Shown one piece after another: positions 33,017-40,929 of a DNA stretch of 64,000 nucleotides. The DNA lies in assembly GCF_003985155.1 (NCBI RefSeq), contig NZ_ML133687.1, forward strand, positions 1 through 64,000, written 5' to 3'. Numbering within the stretch: position 1 is the first letter of the stretch; each line of letters starts with the position of its first letter. Under the pieces are notes generated by a model. It was not told where the DNA came from, did not search any database, and saw only the letters and a list, made by a program, of their open reading frames with translations. Made by a program: the position numbers and the translations under genes. Source of the stretch: Rhizobium vallis (GTDB lineage Bacteria > Pseudomonadota > Alphaproteobacteria > Rhizobiales > Rhizobiaceae).

Positions 33017-34225
33017 ATGACCGAGGTTTTCATTTACGATCACGTCCGCACGCCGCGCGGCCGCGGCAAGAAGGACGGCGCCCTGCATGAGGTGCCCTCC
33101 GTCCGTCTCGCGGCGAAGACGCTGGAAGCGATCCGCGACCGCAACGGGCTCGATACGCAAACGGTCGACGACATCATCATGGGCTGCGTCGATCCGGTCA
33201 TGGATGCCGGCGCCGTCATCGCAAAGGCCGCCGCGTTCGAAGCCGGTTACTCCACCAGGGCGCCCGGCATGCAGATTTCCCGCTTCTGCGCTTCCGGCCT
33301 CGATGCCGTCAATTTCGGTGCCGGCAAGATCGCCCAAGGCGCAGACGATATCGTCATTGCAGGCGGCGTCGAAAGCATGTCCCGCGTCGGCCTCGGCATG
33401 TCGGGTGGCGCATGGTTCATGGACCCATCGGTGAATTTCCCGGCCTATTTCATGCCGCAGGGCGTCTCGGCCGATCTCATCGCCACCAAATACGGCTTCA
33501 GCCGGACTGATGTTGATGCTTACGCCGTCGAGAGCCAGAAGCGTGCCGCCCATGCCTGGGAAAACGGCTGGTTCGACAAGTCGGTCATCCCGGTCAAGGA
33601 TCAGAACGGCCTGACGATCCTTGACAAGGACGAGCACATGCGCCCCGGCACGGATATGCAGGCGCTCGCCTCCCTCAATCCGTCCTTCCAGATGCCCGGC
33701 GAGATGGGCGGCTTCGAAGCCGTTGGCATCCAGGCCCATCCAGAGATCGAGCGCATCAACTATGTCCATCATGCCGGCAATTCCTCCGGCATCGTCGATG
33801 GCGCCGGCGTCGTTCTGCTCGGCTCCAAGGCCGGTGGTCAGAGCATGGGGCTGAAGCCGCGTGCCCGCATCAAGGCTTTCGCCAATATCGGCTCAGATCC
33901 GGCCCTGATGCTGACCGGCCCCGTTGATGTCACCGAAAAGCTGTTGAAGCGCACAGGCATGAGCCTTGCCGACATCGACCTCTTCGAGCTGAACGAAGCC
34001 TTCGCCGCCGTGGTGCTGCGTTACATGCAGGCGTTCGAGATCGACCACGACAGGATCAACGTCAATGGCGGCGCCATCGCCATGGGCCATCCGCTCGGCG
34101 CCACCGGCGCGATGATCCTCGGCACCGTGCTGGATGAACTTGAACGCTGCAACCTCAACACCGCGCTGGTAACCCTCTGCATCGGCGCCGGCATGGGCAC
34201 GGCAACGGTTATCGAAAGGGTCTGA
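33017..34225 (+). CDS. Acetyl-CoA C-acyltransferase (thiolase)
   Basis: The 402-residue enzyme has thiolase hallmarks: the acylated Cys in MQISRFCASGLDAVNFGAGK (about residue 93), HHAGNSSGIVDGAGVVLLGS, LFELNEAFAAVVLRYMQAFE, the His in NVNGGAIAMGHPLGATGAMI, and the second Cys in LVTLCIGAGMGTATVIERV. It catalyses thiolytic cleavage of 3-ketoacyl-CoA in the last beta-oxidation step. The ATG at 33017 follows GGGAGATGAGACA; the gap from the acyl-CoA dehydrogenase is filled by a palindromic repeat. The next gene (cupin) starts after 2 bases. Confidence 0.95.
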   Translation: MTEVFIYDHVRTPRGRGKKDGALHEVPSVRLAAKTLEAIRDRNGLDTQTVDDIIMGCVDPVMDAGAVIAKAAAFEAGYSTRAPGMQISRFCASGLDAVNFGAGKIAQGADDIVIAGGVESMSRVGLGMSGGAWFMDPSVNFPAYFMPQGVSADLIATKYGFSRTDVDAYAVESQKRAAHAWENGWFDKSVIPVKDQNGLTILDKDEHMRPGTDMQALASLNPSFQMPGEMGGFEAVGIQAHPEIERINYVHHAGNSSGIVDGAGVVLLGSKAGGQSMGLKPRARIKAFANIGSDPALMLTGPVDVTEKLLKRTGMSLADIDLFELNEAFAAVVLRYMQAFEIDHDRINVNGGAIAMGHPLGATGAMILGTVLDELERCNLNTALVTLCIGAGMGTATVIERV

Positions 34226-34227
34226 CG

Positions 34228-34611
34228 ATGAGCTTCAACACCGGCACGATCGAAACCGAATATGCCGAGGTCACCGAGCACTGGTCGCCCCGCGTCATCG
34301 CCGATCTCAACGGCCAGAGCGTCAAGCTCGCCAAGGTCCAGGGCCAGCTCACCTGGCATTCCCACCGCGACGAGGACGAGCTTTTCCTCATCTGGAAGGG
34401 CGCGCTCACTATCGAATATCGCGACCGCCCGCATGTCCATCTGAAGGCCGGTGACTTTCATGTGGTGCCCAAGGGCGTCGAGCATAACCCGGTGGCGCAG
34501 CAGGAATGCTGGATCGTGCTTTTCGAGCCGTCGCAGACCAAACATACCGGCGATGTCGTCACTGAAAAGACGAAGACCGTCGACGCGCAGCGCAGCCATT
34601 TGCCGGCCTGA
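34228..34611 (+). CDS. Cupin-domain protein in the beta-oxidation operon
   Basis: This encodes 127 residues with a single cupin barrel. The first motif is LTWHSHRDEDELFLIWKGAL (H-x-H...E ligands), and the second is LKAGDFHVVPKGVEHNPVAQ (P-x-G...H). Metal binding is therefore likely. Small cupins may be isomerases, dioxygenases or sensors; here the only clue is the tight placement between thiolase (2 bases) and the FadJ-like gene (15 bases), which makes a role in acyl-CoA metabolism plausible. No substrate can be named. Confidence 0.85.
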   Translation: MSFNTGTIETEYAEVTEHWSPRVIADLNGQSVKLAKVQGQLTWHSHRDEDELFLIWKGALTIEYRDRPHVHLKAGDFHVVPKGVEHNPVAQQECWIVLFEPSQTKHTGDVVTEKTKTVDAQRSHLPA

Positions 34612-34626
34612 TCGGGGAGGAACCCA

Positions 34627-36840
34627 ATGACCTACACCAATTTCACGCTCGAAATCGACGCCGACGGCATCGCTCTCGTCACCTGGGATATGCCCGGCAA
34701 ATCGATGAACGTCTTCACCGCCGAGGTGATGGCCGAACTCAACGCCATCATCGATGCGACGACCGTTGACGCCGCCGTCAAGGGTGTCGTCTTCACCTCA
34801 GGCAAATCCTCCTTCTCCGGCGGCGCCGACCTCTCGATGATCAAATCGATGTTCAGTTCCTATCAGGAGGAGAAGGCAAAGAGCCCGGAGATGGCGGTGC
34901 AGACCCTCTTCGGTCTGGTCGGGCGCATGAGCGGTCTGTTTCGCAAGCTCGAAACATCGGGCAAGCCTTGGGTTTCGGCCATCAACGGCACCTGCATGGG
35001 CGGCGCTTTCGAACTTTCGCTCGCCTGCCACGGCCGCGTCGCCTCCAATGCCAAGAGCGTCAAGATCGCGCTGCCCGAGGTGAAGGTTGGCATCTTCCCC
35101 GGCGCCGGCGGCACGCAGCGTGTGCCGCGGCTGGCGAACGCCCAGGACGCGTTGCAGATGATGACCACGGGCCAGTCGCTGACCGGCTCTCGCGCCAAGG
35201 CGATGAACCTCGTGCATCAGGTGGTCGAGCCGGATCAGCTGATCCCCGCGGCCAAGCAAATGATCAAGGATGGCCTGAAGCCGGTCGCCCCCTGGGACGA
35301 GAAGGGCTTCAAGGCGCCAGGCGGCGGCATCTGGACGCCGGCCTCCGCCCAGCTCTGGCCGGCCGCCCCGGCCATCCTGCGCCGCGAGACGTCAGGCAAT
35401 TATCCGGCAGCACTCGCCATCCTGAAATGCGTCTATGAAGGCCTGCAGGTGCCGTTCGACACCGGCCTGAAGATCGAGCAGCGTTATTTCACCGAAGTGC
35501 TGCAGACCCGCGAAGCCTTCTCGATGATCCGCTCGCTGTTCATCTCCATGCAGGAACTCGGCAAGGGCGCCCGCCGCCCTGCAGGCCACCCCAAGACCGA
35601 GCTGAAACATGTCGGCGTCGTCGGCGCCGGCTTCATGGGCGCCTCGATCGCATACGTCACCGCTGCCGCCGGCATTCCCGTGACGCTGATCGACCGCGAC
35701 ATTGAAGCGGCGACCAAGGGCAAGACCGTTTCCGAAGGGCTGGTCAAGGATTCCATCAGTAAGGGACGTCTTACGCAAGATGATGCAGCCGCACTGCTCT
35801 CCCGCATCACGCCCTCGGCCGATTACGCCGATCTCGCCAATGCCGATCTCGTCATCGAGGCGGTGTTCGAGGATCGCGAGGTGAAGAAAACTGTCATGGA
35901 GGCTGTCGAAGCCGTGCTGCCGGAAGGCGCGATCTTTGCCTCCAATACCTCGACCCTGCCGATCTCGGGTCTTGCTAAGAATTCGAAACGGCCTACCGAT
36001 TTCATCGGCATCCATTTCTTCTCGCCCGTCGAAAAGATGATGCTGACCGAGGTCATCCTCGGAAGCGAAACCGGCGACCGGGCGCTGGCCGTCGCTCTCG
36101 ACTATGTCGCAGCCATCAAGAAGACGCCGATCGTCGTCAACGACACCCGCGGCTTCTTCGTCAATCGCTGCGTGCTGCGCTACATGTCGGAAAGCTACGA
36201 CATGCTGATCGAAGGCGTGCCGCCTGCGATGATCGAGAATGCCGCCAAGATGGCCGGCATGCCTGTGGGACCCTTGGCGCTCAACGACGAGGTGGCTATC
36301 GACCTCTCGCTGAAGATCCTCAAGGCCACCGTCGCCGATCTCGGCGAAAAGGCCATCGACCCCCGGCATATGGACCTCATCTCCCGCATGGTGGAAAAGG
36401 AGGGCCGCTTCGGCCGCAAGAATTCCAAGGGTTTTTACGACTATCCGCCGAAACCGGCGAAAAAGTCCCTCTGGCCCGACCTCAAGACCCTCTACCCGCA
36501 GAAGCGGACCGACGAGGTTGACGTGATCGTCCTCAAGCAACGCTTCCTCGTCACCATCGCGCTGGAAGCCGCCCGCACGGTGGAGGAAGGCATCGTCACT
36601 GACCCGCGCGAGGCGGATGTCGGTTCGATCCTCGGCTTCGGCTTCGCGCCTTATACCGGCGGAGCGCTGAGCTATATCGACGGGATGGGCGCGAAAGCTT
36701 TCGTGGAATTGGCTGAAAGGTTGGCTGACACTTACGGATCTCACTTCAAGCCGACGCCGCTGCTGAAGGACATGGCCGCCAAGGGCGAGACCTTTTACGG
36801 GCGGTTCGATCCCTATCCGACGATAGGGGAAGCGGCGTAA
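34627..36840 (+). CDS. Bifunctional enoyl-CoA hydratase / 3-hydroxyacyl-CoA dehydrogenase (FadJ/FadB-like)
   Basis: The 737-residue multifunctional protein has an N-terminal crotonase domain (KGVVFTSGKSSFSGGADLSM oxyanion hole about residue 60, and GTCMGGAFELSLACHGRVAS), and a 3-hydroxyacyl-CoA dehydrogenase NAD domain from about residue 320 (KHVGVVGAGFMGASIAYVTA). The substrate domain (FIGIHFFSPVEKMMLTEVIL with the catalytic His, and GFFVNRCVLRYM) and a C-terminal repeat follow. It performs steps two and three of beta-oxidation, and partners with the thiolase encoded two genes upstream. GGGGAGGAACCC precedes the ATG. It ends the operon. Confidence 0.95.
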   Translation: MTYTNFTLEIDADGIALVTWDMPGKSMNVFTAEVMAELNAIIDATTVDAAVKGVVFTSGKSSFSGGADLSMIKSMFSSYQEEKAKSPEMAVQTLFGLVGRMSGLFRKLETSGKPWVSAINGTCMGGAFELSLACHGRVASNAKSVKIALPEVKVGIFPGAGGTQRVPRLANAQDALQMMTTGQSLTGSRAKAMNLVHQVVEPDQLIPAAKQMIKDGLKPVAPWDEKGFKAPGGGIWTPASAQLWPAAPAILRRETSGNYPAALAILKCVYEGLQVPFDTGLKIEQRYFTEVLQTREAFSMIRSLFISMQELGKGARRPAGHPKTELKHVGVVGAGFMGASIAYVTAAAGIPVTLIDRDIEAATKGKTVSEGLVKDSISKGRLTQDDAAALLSRITPSADYADLANADLVIEAVFEDREVKKTVMEAVEAVLPEGAIFASNTSTLPISGLAKNSKRPTDFIGIHFFSPVEKMMLTEVILGSETGDRALAVALDYVAAIKKTPIVVNDTRGFFVNRCVLRYMSESYDMLIEGVPPAMIENAAKMAGMPVGPLALNDEVAIDLSLKILKATVADLGEKAIDPRHMDLISRMVEKEGRFGRKNSKGFYDYPPKPAKKSLWPDLKTLYPQKRTDEVDVIVLKQRFLVTIALEAARTVEEGIVTDPREADVGSILGFGFAPYTGGALSYIDGMGAKAFVELAERLADTYGSHFKPTPLLKDMAAKGETFYGRFDPYPTIGEAA

Positions 36841-37110
36841 GTCGCCTTTTGACGTCGTGCCGCCGCCGCGGCACGACGTCAAAGAACTCGCCGGATGTAT
36901 CTCCACCAGGCCGAATTCGACTTTTCCTTGCGAACGCCTTGTCACGGACACAATTCCCGGTTAAACGTTCAAGCATCGATCTTGCTAGATGAACTTTGAA
37001 ACGGCGCTCGCGTCGTTCCTGGCGAACTTCCTCCAAAATCGGTTTTCATCGCCGCTCGGGCCTTTGTCCGGGCAGCAATCTTCTATGAACGATTCGAAAA
37101 GGATATCGTC
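36841..37110 (+). promoter_or_regulatory. Leader region of the cold-shock gene
   Basis: About 270 bases precede the cold-shock gene with no protein gene. Cold-shock mRNAs often carry a long structured 5' untranslated leader that changes shape with temperature. This stretch could serve that role, but I see no named element. A short AAAGGATATCGTC ribosome binding region lies just before the ATG. Confidence 0.4.
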
Positions 37111-37320
37111 ATGAGCACTGGTACCGTAAAGTGGTTCAACGCAACCAAGGGCTTCGGCTTCATTCAGCCGGATGACGGCGCAGCCGACGTTTTCGTCCAC
37201 ATCTCCGCCGTTGAACGCGCTGGCATGCGCGATCTCAAGGATGGCCAGAAGCTGTCTTACGAGCTCGTCCGCGACAACAAGTCCGGCAAGATGTCGGCAG
37301 ACCGCCTCCAGGCGGCCTAA
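37111..37320 (+). CDS. Cold-shock protein CspA family
   Basis: The 69-residue protein is a single cold-shock domain that binds single-stranded nucleic acids. It starts [20 protein letters not shown] (RNP1 KGFGFI) and includes [14 protein letters not shown] (RNP2 VFVHIS). The length is normal. It would act as an RNA chaperone during cold or other stress. It is monocistronic with a long leader and a hairpin terminator shortly after the stop. Which of the several rhizobial csp paralogues it is cannot be told from the sequence. Confidence 0.95.
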   Translation: MSTGTVKWFNATKGFGFIQPDDGAADVFVHISAVERAGMRDLKDGQKLSYELVRDNKSGKMSADRLQAA

Positions 37321-37328
37321 GCCTTACG

Positions 37329-37348
37329 GCGCGTCCTTCTGGACGCGC
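37329..37348 (+). terminator. Hairpin after the cold-shock gene
   Basis: GCGCGTCC (37329-37336) pairs with GGACGCGC (37341-37348) over a TTCT loop, 8 bases after the stop. The U-tract is short (CTTTG), so termination strength is uncertain. Confidence 0.65.
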
Positions 37349-37501
37349 GGGCTTTGAATATCATCTCCGGATCGTGACCACGGATGTACTGGCACGGTTC
37401 GTCGAGATGGCAGGGAAGGTCGGGTTAGCCCGGCCTTTTTTCATTTTCGGCCGGCCGATGCCGCGCCCTGTCCGCCCGTTTTCCCAAGAAATGTGAATTG
37501 C

Positions 37502-37945
37502 TCAGTCGTCGGCCGCCTCGTCGGCCGCCAGCATTTTCATCGCCCGCGCCATCACCGCGCATGCTGAATTGAGCTCGGCTGATGTAAATGCGGCGCCCAA
37601 TTCGTTTGCCCATCTCGCTTGAGCGATCTCGATCGCGCCGAGCCGAGCCGCCCCTTCCGCCGTCAGCTGCACCAGCTTGGCGCGTTGGTGATGCGGATTG
37701 TCGGCATAGGAGATCAGCCCTTCGCTCTCCAGCACGTCAGCAAGCCGCTGCACGCCCTGGCGGGCGAGGCCGAGTGCGCGGGCGATCTGCGCCACAGACA
37801 TGTTGCTGCGCCTTGCCGCGGCCAGCACCTGCCAGCGCGCGCTCGTTTGTCCCGCAGGCTTTGCCAACTGGTCGCCGGCCGCGGTCAAATGGCCTGCGAG
37901 GCGAAGCGCGGTGATTGCGAAAGCGGAAAAGGCATCCCCCTCCAT
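37502..37945 (-). CDS. MarR-family transcriptional regulator
   Basis: This encodes 147 residues with a winged-helix DNA-binding core: [20 protein letters not shown], then [20 protein letters not shown], then [20 protein letters not shown] (wing). It is a MarR-type dimer. The ATG at 37945 ([14 protein letters not shown]) is preferred because the longer frame from 38002 would run through the operator. Two palindromes (37970-37983 and 38005-38020) lie between it and the divergent GFA-family gene, so it probably represses both. Its ligand is unknown. Confidence 0.9.
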   Translation of the reverse strand: MEGDAFSAFAITALRLAGHLTAAGDQLAKPAGQTSARWQVLAAARRSNMSVAQIARALGLARQGVQRLADVLESEGLISYADNPHHQRAKLVQLTAEGAARLGAIEIAQARWANELGAAFTSAELNSACAVMARAMKMLAADEAADD

Positions 37946-37969
37946 CGTTCGTTCCAGTCGATTTCGTTT

Positions 37970-38020
37970 GACAACATGTTGTCGATTTTGTATCTCATTC
38001 ATAATGACAACATATTGTCA
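37970..38020. promoter_or_regulatory. Twin palindromic operators between marR and GFA genes
   Basis: GACAACATGTTGTC (37970-37983) is a perfect 14-bp palindrome; TGACAACATATTGTCA (38005-38020) is nearly perfect. Their centres are 36 bp apart. The pair lies in the divergent promoter between the MarR gene and the GFA gene, and the shared TGACAAC...TTGTCA half-site is typical of MarR operators. Confidence 0.75.
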
Positions 38021-38060
38021 TATATGTGTGTGGGACGCAACGCTGAAGGAGGAGGACGCC

Positions 38061-38465
38061 ATGAAGAAGACCCATAAGGGAAGCTGCCATTGCGGCAAGG
38101 TCCGCTACGAGGTCGATATCGATCTTGAAGCGGGAACCGGCCGTTGCAATTGTTCGATCTGCTCCAAGCAGCGTTACTGGGGTGCCATCGCAAAGCCGGA
38201 AGATTTTCGGCTGCTATGTGACGAGGCCGAGACGGCCGACTACCAGTTCAATACGATGAGCGGCCATCATCGCTTCTGCCGCATCTGCGGTGTGGCCGCT
38301 TACGGCGACGGTTATATCGAAGCGATCGGTGGTGCCTATGTCTCGATCAACGTCGCCTGCCTCGATGATATTACGCCGGAGGAACTCGCAGCATTGCCGG
38401 TCCGTTACTCCGACGGCAGGCACGATGCTTGGTGGAACGAACCGGCGGTGACGAGTTATCTCTAG
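38061..38465 (+). CDS. GFA-family (glutathione-dependent formaldehyde-activating fold) protein
   Basis: The 134-residue protein has the zinc-binding GFA fold. Zinc ligands are in [18 protein letters not shown] (CHC), [15 protein letters not shown] (C-x-C-x-x-C) and [15 protein letters not shown]. The family is named for Gfa, which was proposed to couple formaldehyde to glutathione; most members are of unknown function. AAGGAGGAGG precedes the ATG. It is divergent from the MarR gene and is the likely target of that regulator. Confidence 0.9.
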   Translation: MKKTHKGSCHCGKVRYEVDIDLEAGTGRCNCSICSKQRYWGAIAKPEDFRLLCDEAETADYQFNTMSGHHRFCRICGVAAYGDGYIEAIGGAYVSINVACLDDITPEELAALPVRYSDGRHDAWWNEPAVTSYL

Positions 38466-38466
38466 G

Positions 38467-38498
38467 GCATGATGCCAAAAAGTGAGGGCGACATCATG
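38467..38498. repeat. Short copy of a REP-like palindromic repeat
   Basis: GCATGATGCCAAAAAGTGAG followed by GGCGACATCATG matches the ends of the longer copy at 62289-62332, but lacks its centre (about a dozen bases including GCGGTTTTC). GCATGATG pairs with CATCATGG at one mismatch. It lies just after the GFA gene stop. Confidence 0.65.
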
Positions 38499-38572
38499 GT
38501 CCGTCCTCACGTTGTTGTCGGATTGTCGCCCTCCCATTCGTCCTCTGCCCAGGACAGCAAAGGAGAACGGCC

Positions 38573-39016
38573 GTGAGCAACGATACCAATACCAATATCG
38601 AAGAAGAGGCGATCATCGCCATGCTGATGATGCGGGCCAAGGCGCTCGGCGAAAAGAATGCCAAGGACGCGCTTTCCTATGAGGCTGCGGATTCCATCGA
38701 GTTTTCGCTGGCGCCGCCGCTCGTTTATAAGGGCAAGGATGAGGCGGGTCTTCAGTCCTGGTTCGACACTTGGGAAGGTCCGATCGGCGGCGATGTGCGC
38801 GATGCCAAGCTGACGATCGGTGGGGACGTTGCTTTCTGGAGCGGCCTCCTGCGCATGACGGGAACCAAGACCGACGGCACCGAAGTCGATCTCTGGTTCC
38901 GCCAGACCCTCGGCCTCGTCAAGCAAGGTGGTCGATGGCTGGTCGCCCATCAGCACGCCTCGGTACCCTTTTCGATGGATGGCAGCGGCCGCGCACTGTT
39001 CGATCTCCAGCCGTGA
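38573..39016 (+). CDS. SnoaL/NTF2-like protein
   Basis: This encodes 147 residues with the cone-shaped SnoaL/NTF2 fold: EEEAIIAMLMMRAKALGEKN, then ALSYEAADSIEFSLAPPL, then LQSWFDTWEGPIGGDV and the C-terminal TLGLVKQGGRWLVAHQHASV. Proteins of this fold are often small isomerases, cyclases or ketosteroid-type enzymes; the particular reaction is not evident. The start codon is GTG with AAAGGAGAACGG upstream. It is about 107 bases downstream of the GFA gene on the same strand and may share its promoter. Confidence 0.82.
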   Translation: MSNDTNTNIEEEAIIAMLMMRAKALGEKNAKDALSYEAADSIEFSLAPPLVYKGKDEAGLQSWFDTWEGPIGGDVRDAKLTIGGDVAFWSGLLRMTGTKTDGTEVDLWFRQTLGLVKQGGRWLVAHQHASVPFSMDGSGRALFDLQP

Positions 39017-39029
39017 ACCCCTCGGGATA

Positions 39030-40232
39030 TCAGGCCGTCTTCTCCGCCGTCTTCCCCCTGCCGGCTCGAACAGCCATGATCCCGACGCCCATCAAAAGCA
39101 GGATCGCGCTCGCATAAATATCCGTCGTCAATGCGTAGCCGGCGGATTTCGCCAGGAAGCCGGCAAGGATCGCCGGCAGGCTGAAGGCGAGGTAGCTCTG
39201 GATGTAGAAGGCGGAAAGCAGCCCGGCGCGTTCGTCCGCCTTGGCAAGCGGCATGATCGTGCCGATCGAGCCAAGGAAATTGGTGCCGAAACCGGCGCCG
39301 GTGAAGACGGTGCCGATGAGCAGCAGCGGCACATTGGCGAGATGCACGCCGGCAACGACCGTCAGAATACCGAGCGTCTTGGCCGATACGCCAAAGCCGA
39401 GATTGGCCGTTGCCGTCTTGTGGCGCCTGAAGTAGACGGCAATCGCCCCGCTCGCAGTCAGCGCGGCCACGACGGCCCCGCCTGTCAGCGGCGCTCCGCT
39501 ACCCGTCGTGCTGGCGACCAATGACGGGACCAGCGAAAGATAGAAGCCGCCGAGCGTCCAATTGGCGATATTGATCGGCGTCACCAGCGTGAGCGGTCGT
39601 TTCGCCTGCGGCGGAATGGCGACCCGCGGCACCAGCGAGCTGAGCGCTCCGGGCCGCGTGCCGCCGGTCTCACGCGTCAGCCAGATGGCGGCCGCCAGCA
39701 GCACGAAGGCAGCGAGCAGCAGCGCATAGACCAGATGCATCGGGAAGGGGCCGTATTGGATCAGTGCGCTGGTGCCGACCGCGCCAACTGCCATGCCGGA
39801 AAGCGGTGCGATCGAATTGACGATCTGTCCCTTCGCCCGGTCGATATCGACGAGCGCCGCTCCGAGCGAGGCGCCGGCAATTCCGGTGGCGACACCTTGG
39901 ACGATCCGCGCCGCGATCAGCCAGCCGGGGCCGCTGGCAACGACGAAGAGCGCCATGGCCGCAATTTCGAGCAGCAGGGCAAAGAAGATCACTGGCTTGC
40001 GGCCGAGATGATCGGAGATCGAGCCAGCAGTCAGCAGCGCCGCCAGCAGCGCGAAGGCATAGACCGCAAAGATAACGGTGATCAGCACTGGCGAGATGGA
40101 GAAATTCGCCTGATAGATCCGATAGAGCGGCGTCGGTACAGAGGAGGCTCCGAAGAACGTGGCGAGCGTCAGCGCATGGAAGCCGATCGAGGGTCGCGGC
40201 GAATTCGAGGTGGATTTGGCTGCTGCGAACAT
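39030..40232 (-). CDS. Major facilitator superfamily transporter
   Basis: The 400-residue protein has about twelve membrane helices. The loop DHLGRKPVIFFALLLEIAAM is the MFS motif A between helices 2 and 3, and RIVQGVATGIAGASLGAALV matches motif B/C of drug:H+ antiporters. It would export a small molecule with proton exchange. The divergent TetR gene (start 40368) probably controls it. The 3' end converges on the SnoaL-like gene, 13 bases away. Confidence 0.9.
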   Translation of the reverse strand: MFAAAKSTSNSPRPSIGFHALTLATFFGASSVPTPLYRIYQANFSISPVLITVIFAVYAFALLAALLTAGSISDHLGRKPVIFFALLLEIAAMALFVVASGPGWLIAARIVQGVATGIAGASLGAALVDIDRAKGQIVNSIAPLSGMAVGAVGTSALIQYGPFPMHLVYALLLAAFVLLAAAIWLTRETGGTRPGALSSLVPRVAIPPQAKRPLTLVTPINIANWTLGGFYLSLVPSLVASTTGSGAPLTGGAVVAALTASGAIAVYFRRHKTATANLGFGVSAKTLGILTVVAGVHLANVPLLLIGTVFTGAGFGTNFLGSIGTIMPLAKADERAGLLSAFYIQSYLAFSLPAILAGFLAKSAGYALTTDIYASAILLLMGVGIMAVRAGRGKTAEKTA

Positions 40233-40367
40233 ATATAAAAGCTCTCTAAAAGCTAAGCCATTGCTTTAGCCTATGTAGAGCGGGCATTTCGTAAAAGCAA
40301 ATTATTTGCATTAATGGTTCTATCAAAGATTTTGAACCATGGCGTCAGGGGGCGAAAGTCGGATCGC

Positions 40368-40925
40368 ATGGCAGTGAAAGAGAATCTCCGTCCGGGCGGC
40401 AGAAGTGCTCGGGTTCAGGCATCGGTGCACAAGGCGGCTCGCGATTTGTTGGGCGAGATGAACCGCGCCGAGGTGACGATCCCGCTGATCGCCGGCAAGG
40501 CGGGCGTGACGCCGTCGACGATCTATCGCCGTTGGGGTGACCTGCAGGAGCTTCTGGCCGACGTCGCCGTGGAGCGGTTGCGACCGGATATGCAGCCGAT
40601 CGATGCCGGCAGCGGCAAGGCCGATCTCGAAGCCTGGGCGGAACAATATGCCGAGGAGATGTCCTCGGGGCCGGGACGCGAAATGATCCGCGACGTCCTG
40701 GCGGCGCAAACCGGTGCAAATGCCTGCAAATGCTGCGAATATACGCGCCAGCAGATCGTCGTCATCGCCGATAGGGCGAAGGCGCGAGGTGCGACCTTTC
40801 CAGACGTTGATCTCGTGATGGACCAGGTCGTAGCGCCGATCATGTACCGTATACTGTTCGGGGACGTGCCCGATGCAGCGCGCGTGCGCGATCTCGTCTC
40901 GCGGGTCATGAGCATGGCCGGCTGA
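40368..40925 (+). CDS. TetR/AcrR-family transcriptional regulator
   Basis: This encodes 185 residues. The HTH is SVHKAARDLLGEMNRAEVTI, then PLIAGKAGVTPSTIYRRWGD, then LQELLADVAVERLRPDM. The C-terminal domain includes YAEEMSSGPGREMIRDVLAA and ANACKCCEYTRQQIVVIAD; the closely spaced cysteines (CKCC) could sense thiol-reactive compounds. It is divergent from the MFS gene, the usual arrangement for an efflux pump and its repressor. The ATG at 40368 is chosen because the domain starts just after; an in-frame start at 40314 exists. Confidence 0.87.
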   Translation: MAVKENLRPGGRSARVQASVHKAARDLLGEMNRAEVTIPLIAGKAGVTPSTIYRRWGDLQELLADVAVERLRPDMQPIDAGSGKADLEAWAEQYAEEMSSGPGREMIRDVLAAQTGANACKCCEYTRQQIVVIADRAKARGATFPDVDLVMDQVVAPIMYRILFGDVPDAARVRDLVSRVMSMAG

Positions 40926-40929
40926 GCGC

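Noticed and set aside
30762..33017. 751-codon minus-strand open frame over the acyl-CoA dehydrogenase
   Set aside because: It is a shadow of the FadE-like gene, crosses the promoter palindrome and repeat, and has no recognisable domain.
35392..36951. 519-codon minus-strand open frame opposite the FadJ-like gene
   Set aside because: Antisense shadow; the plus strand has complete crotonase and dehydrogenase motifs.
40233..40367. TAAGC...GCTTTAG symmetry between MFS and TetR genes
   Set aside because: The arms do not align in register, so it is too weak to call an operator even though the position is right.
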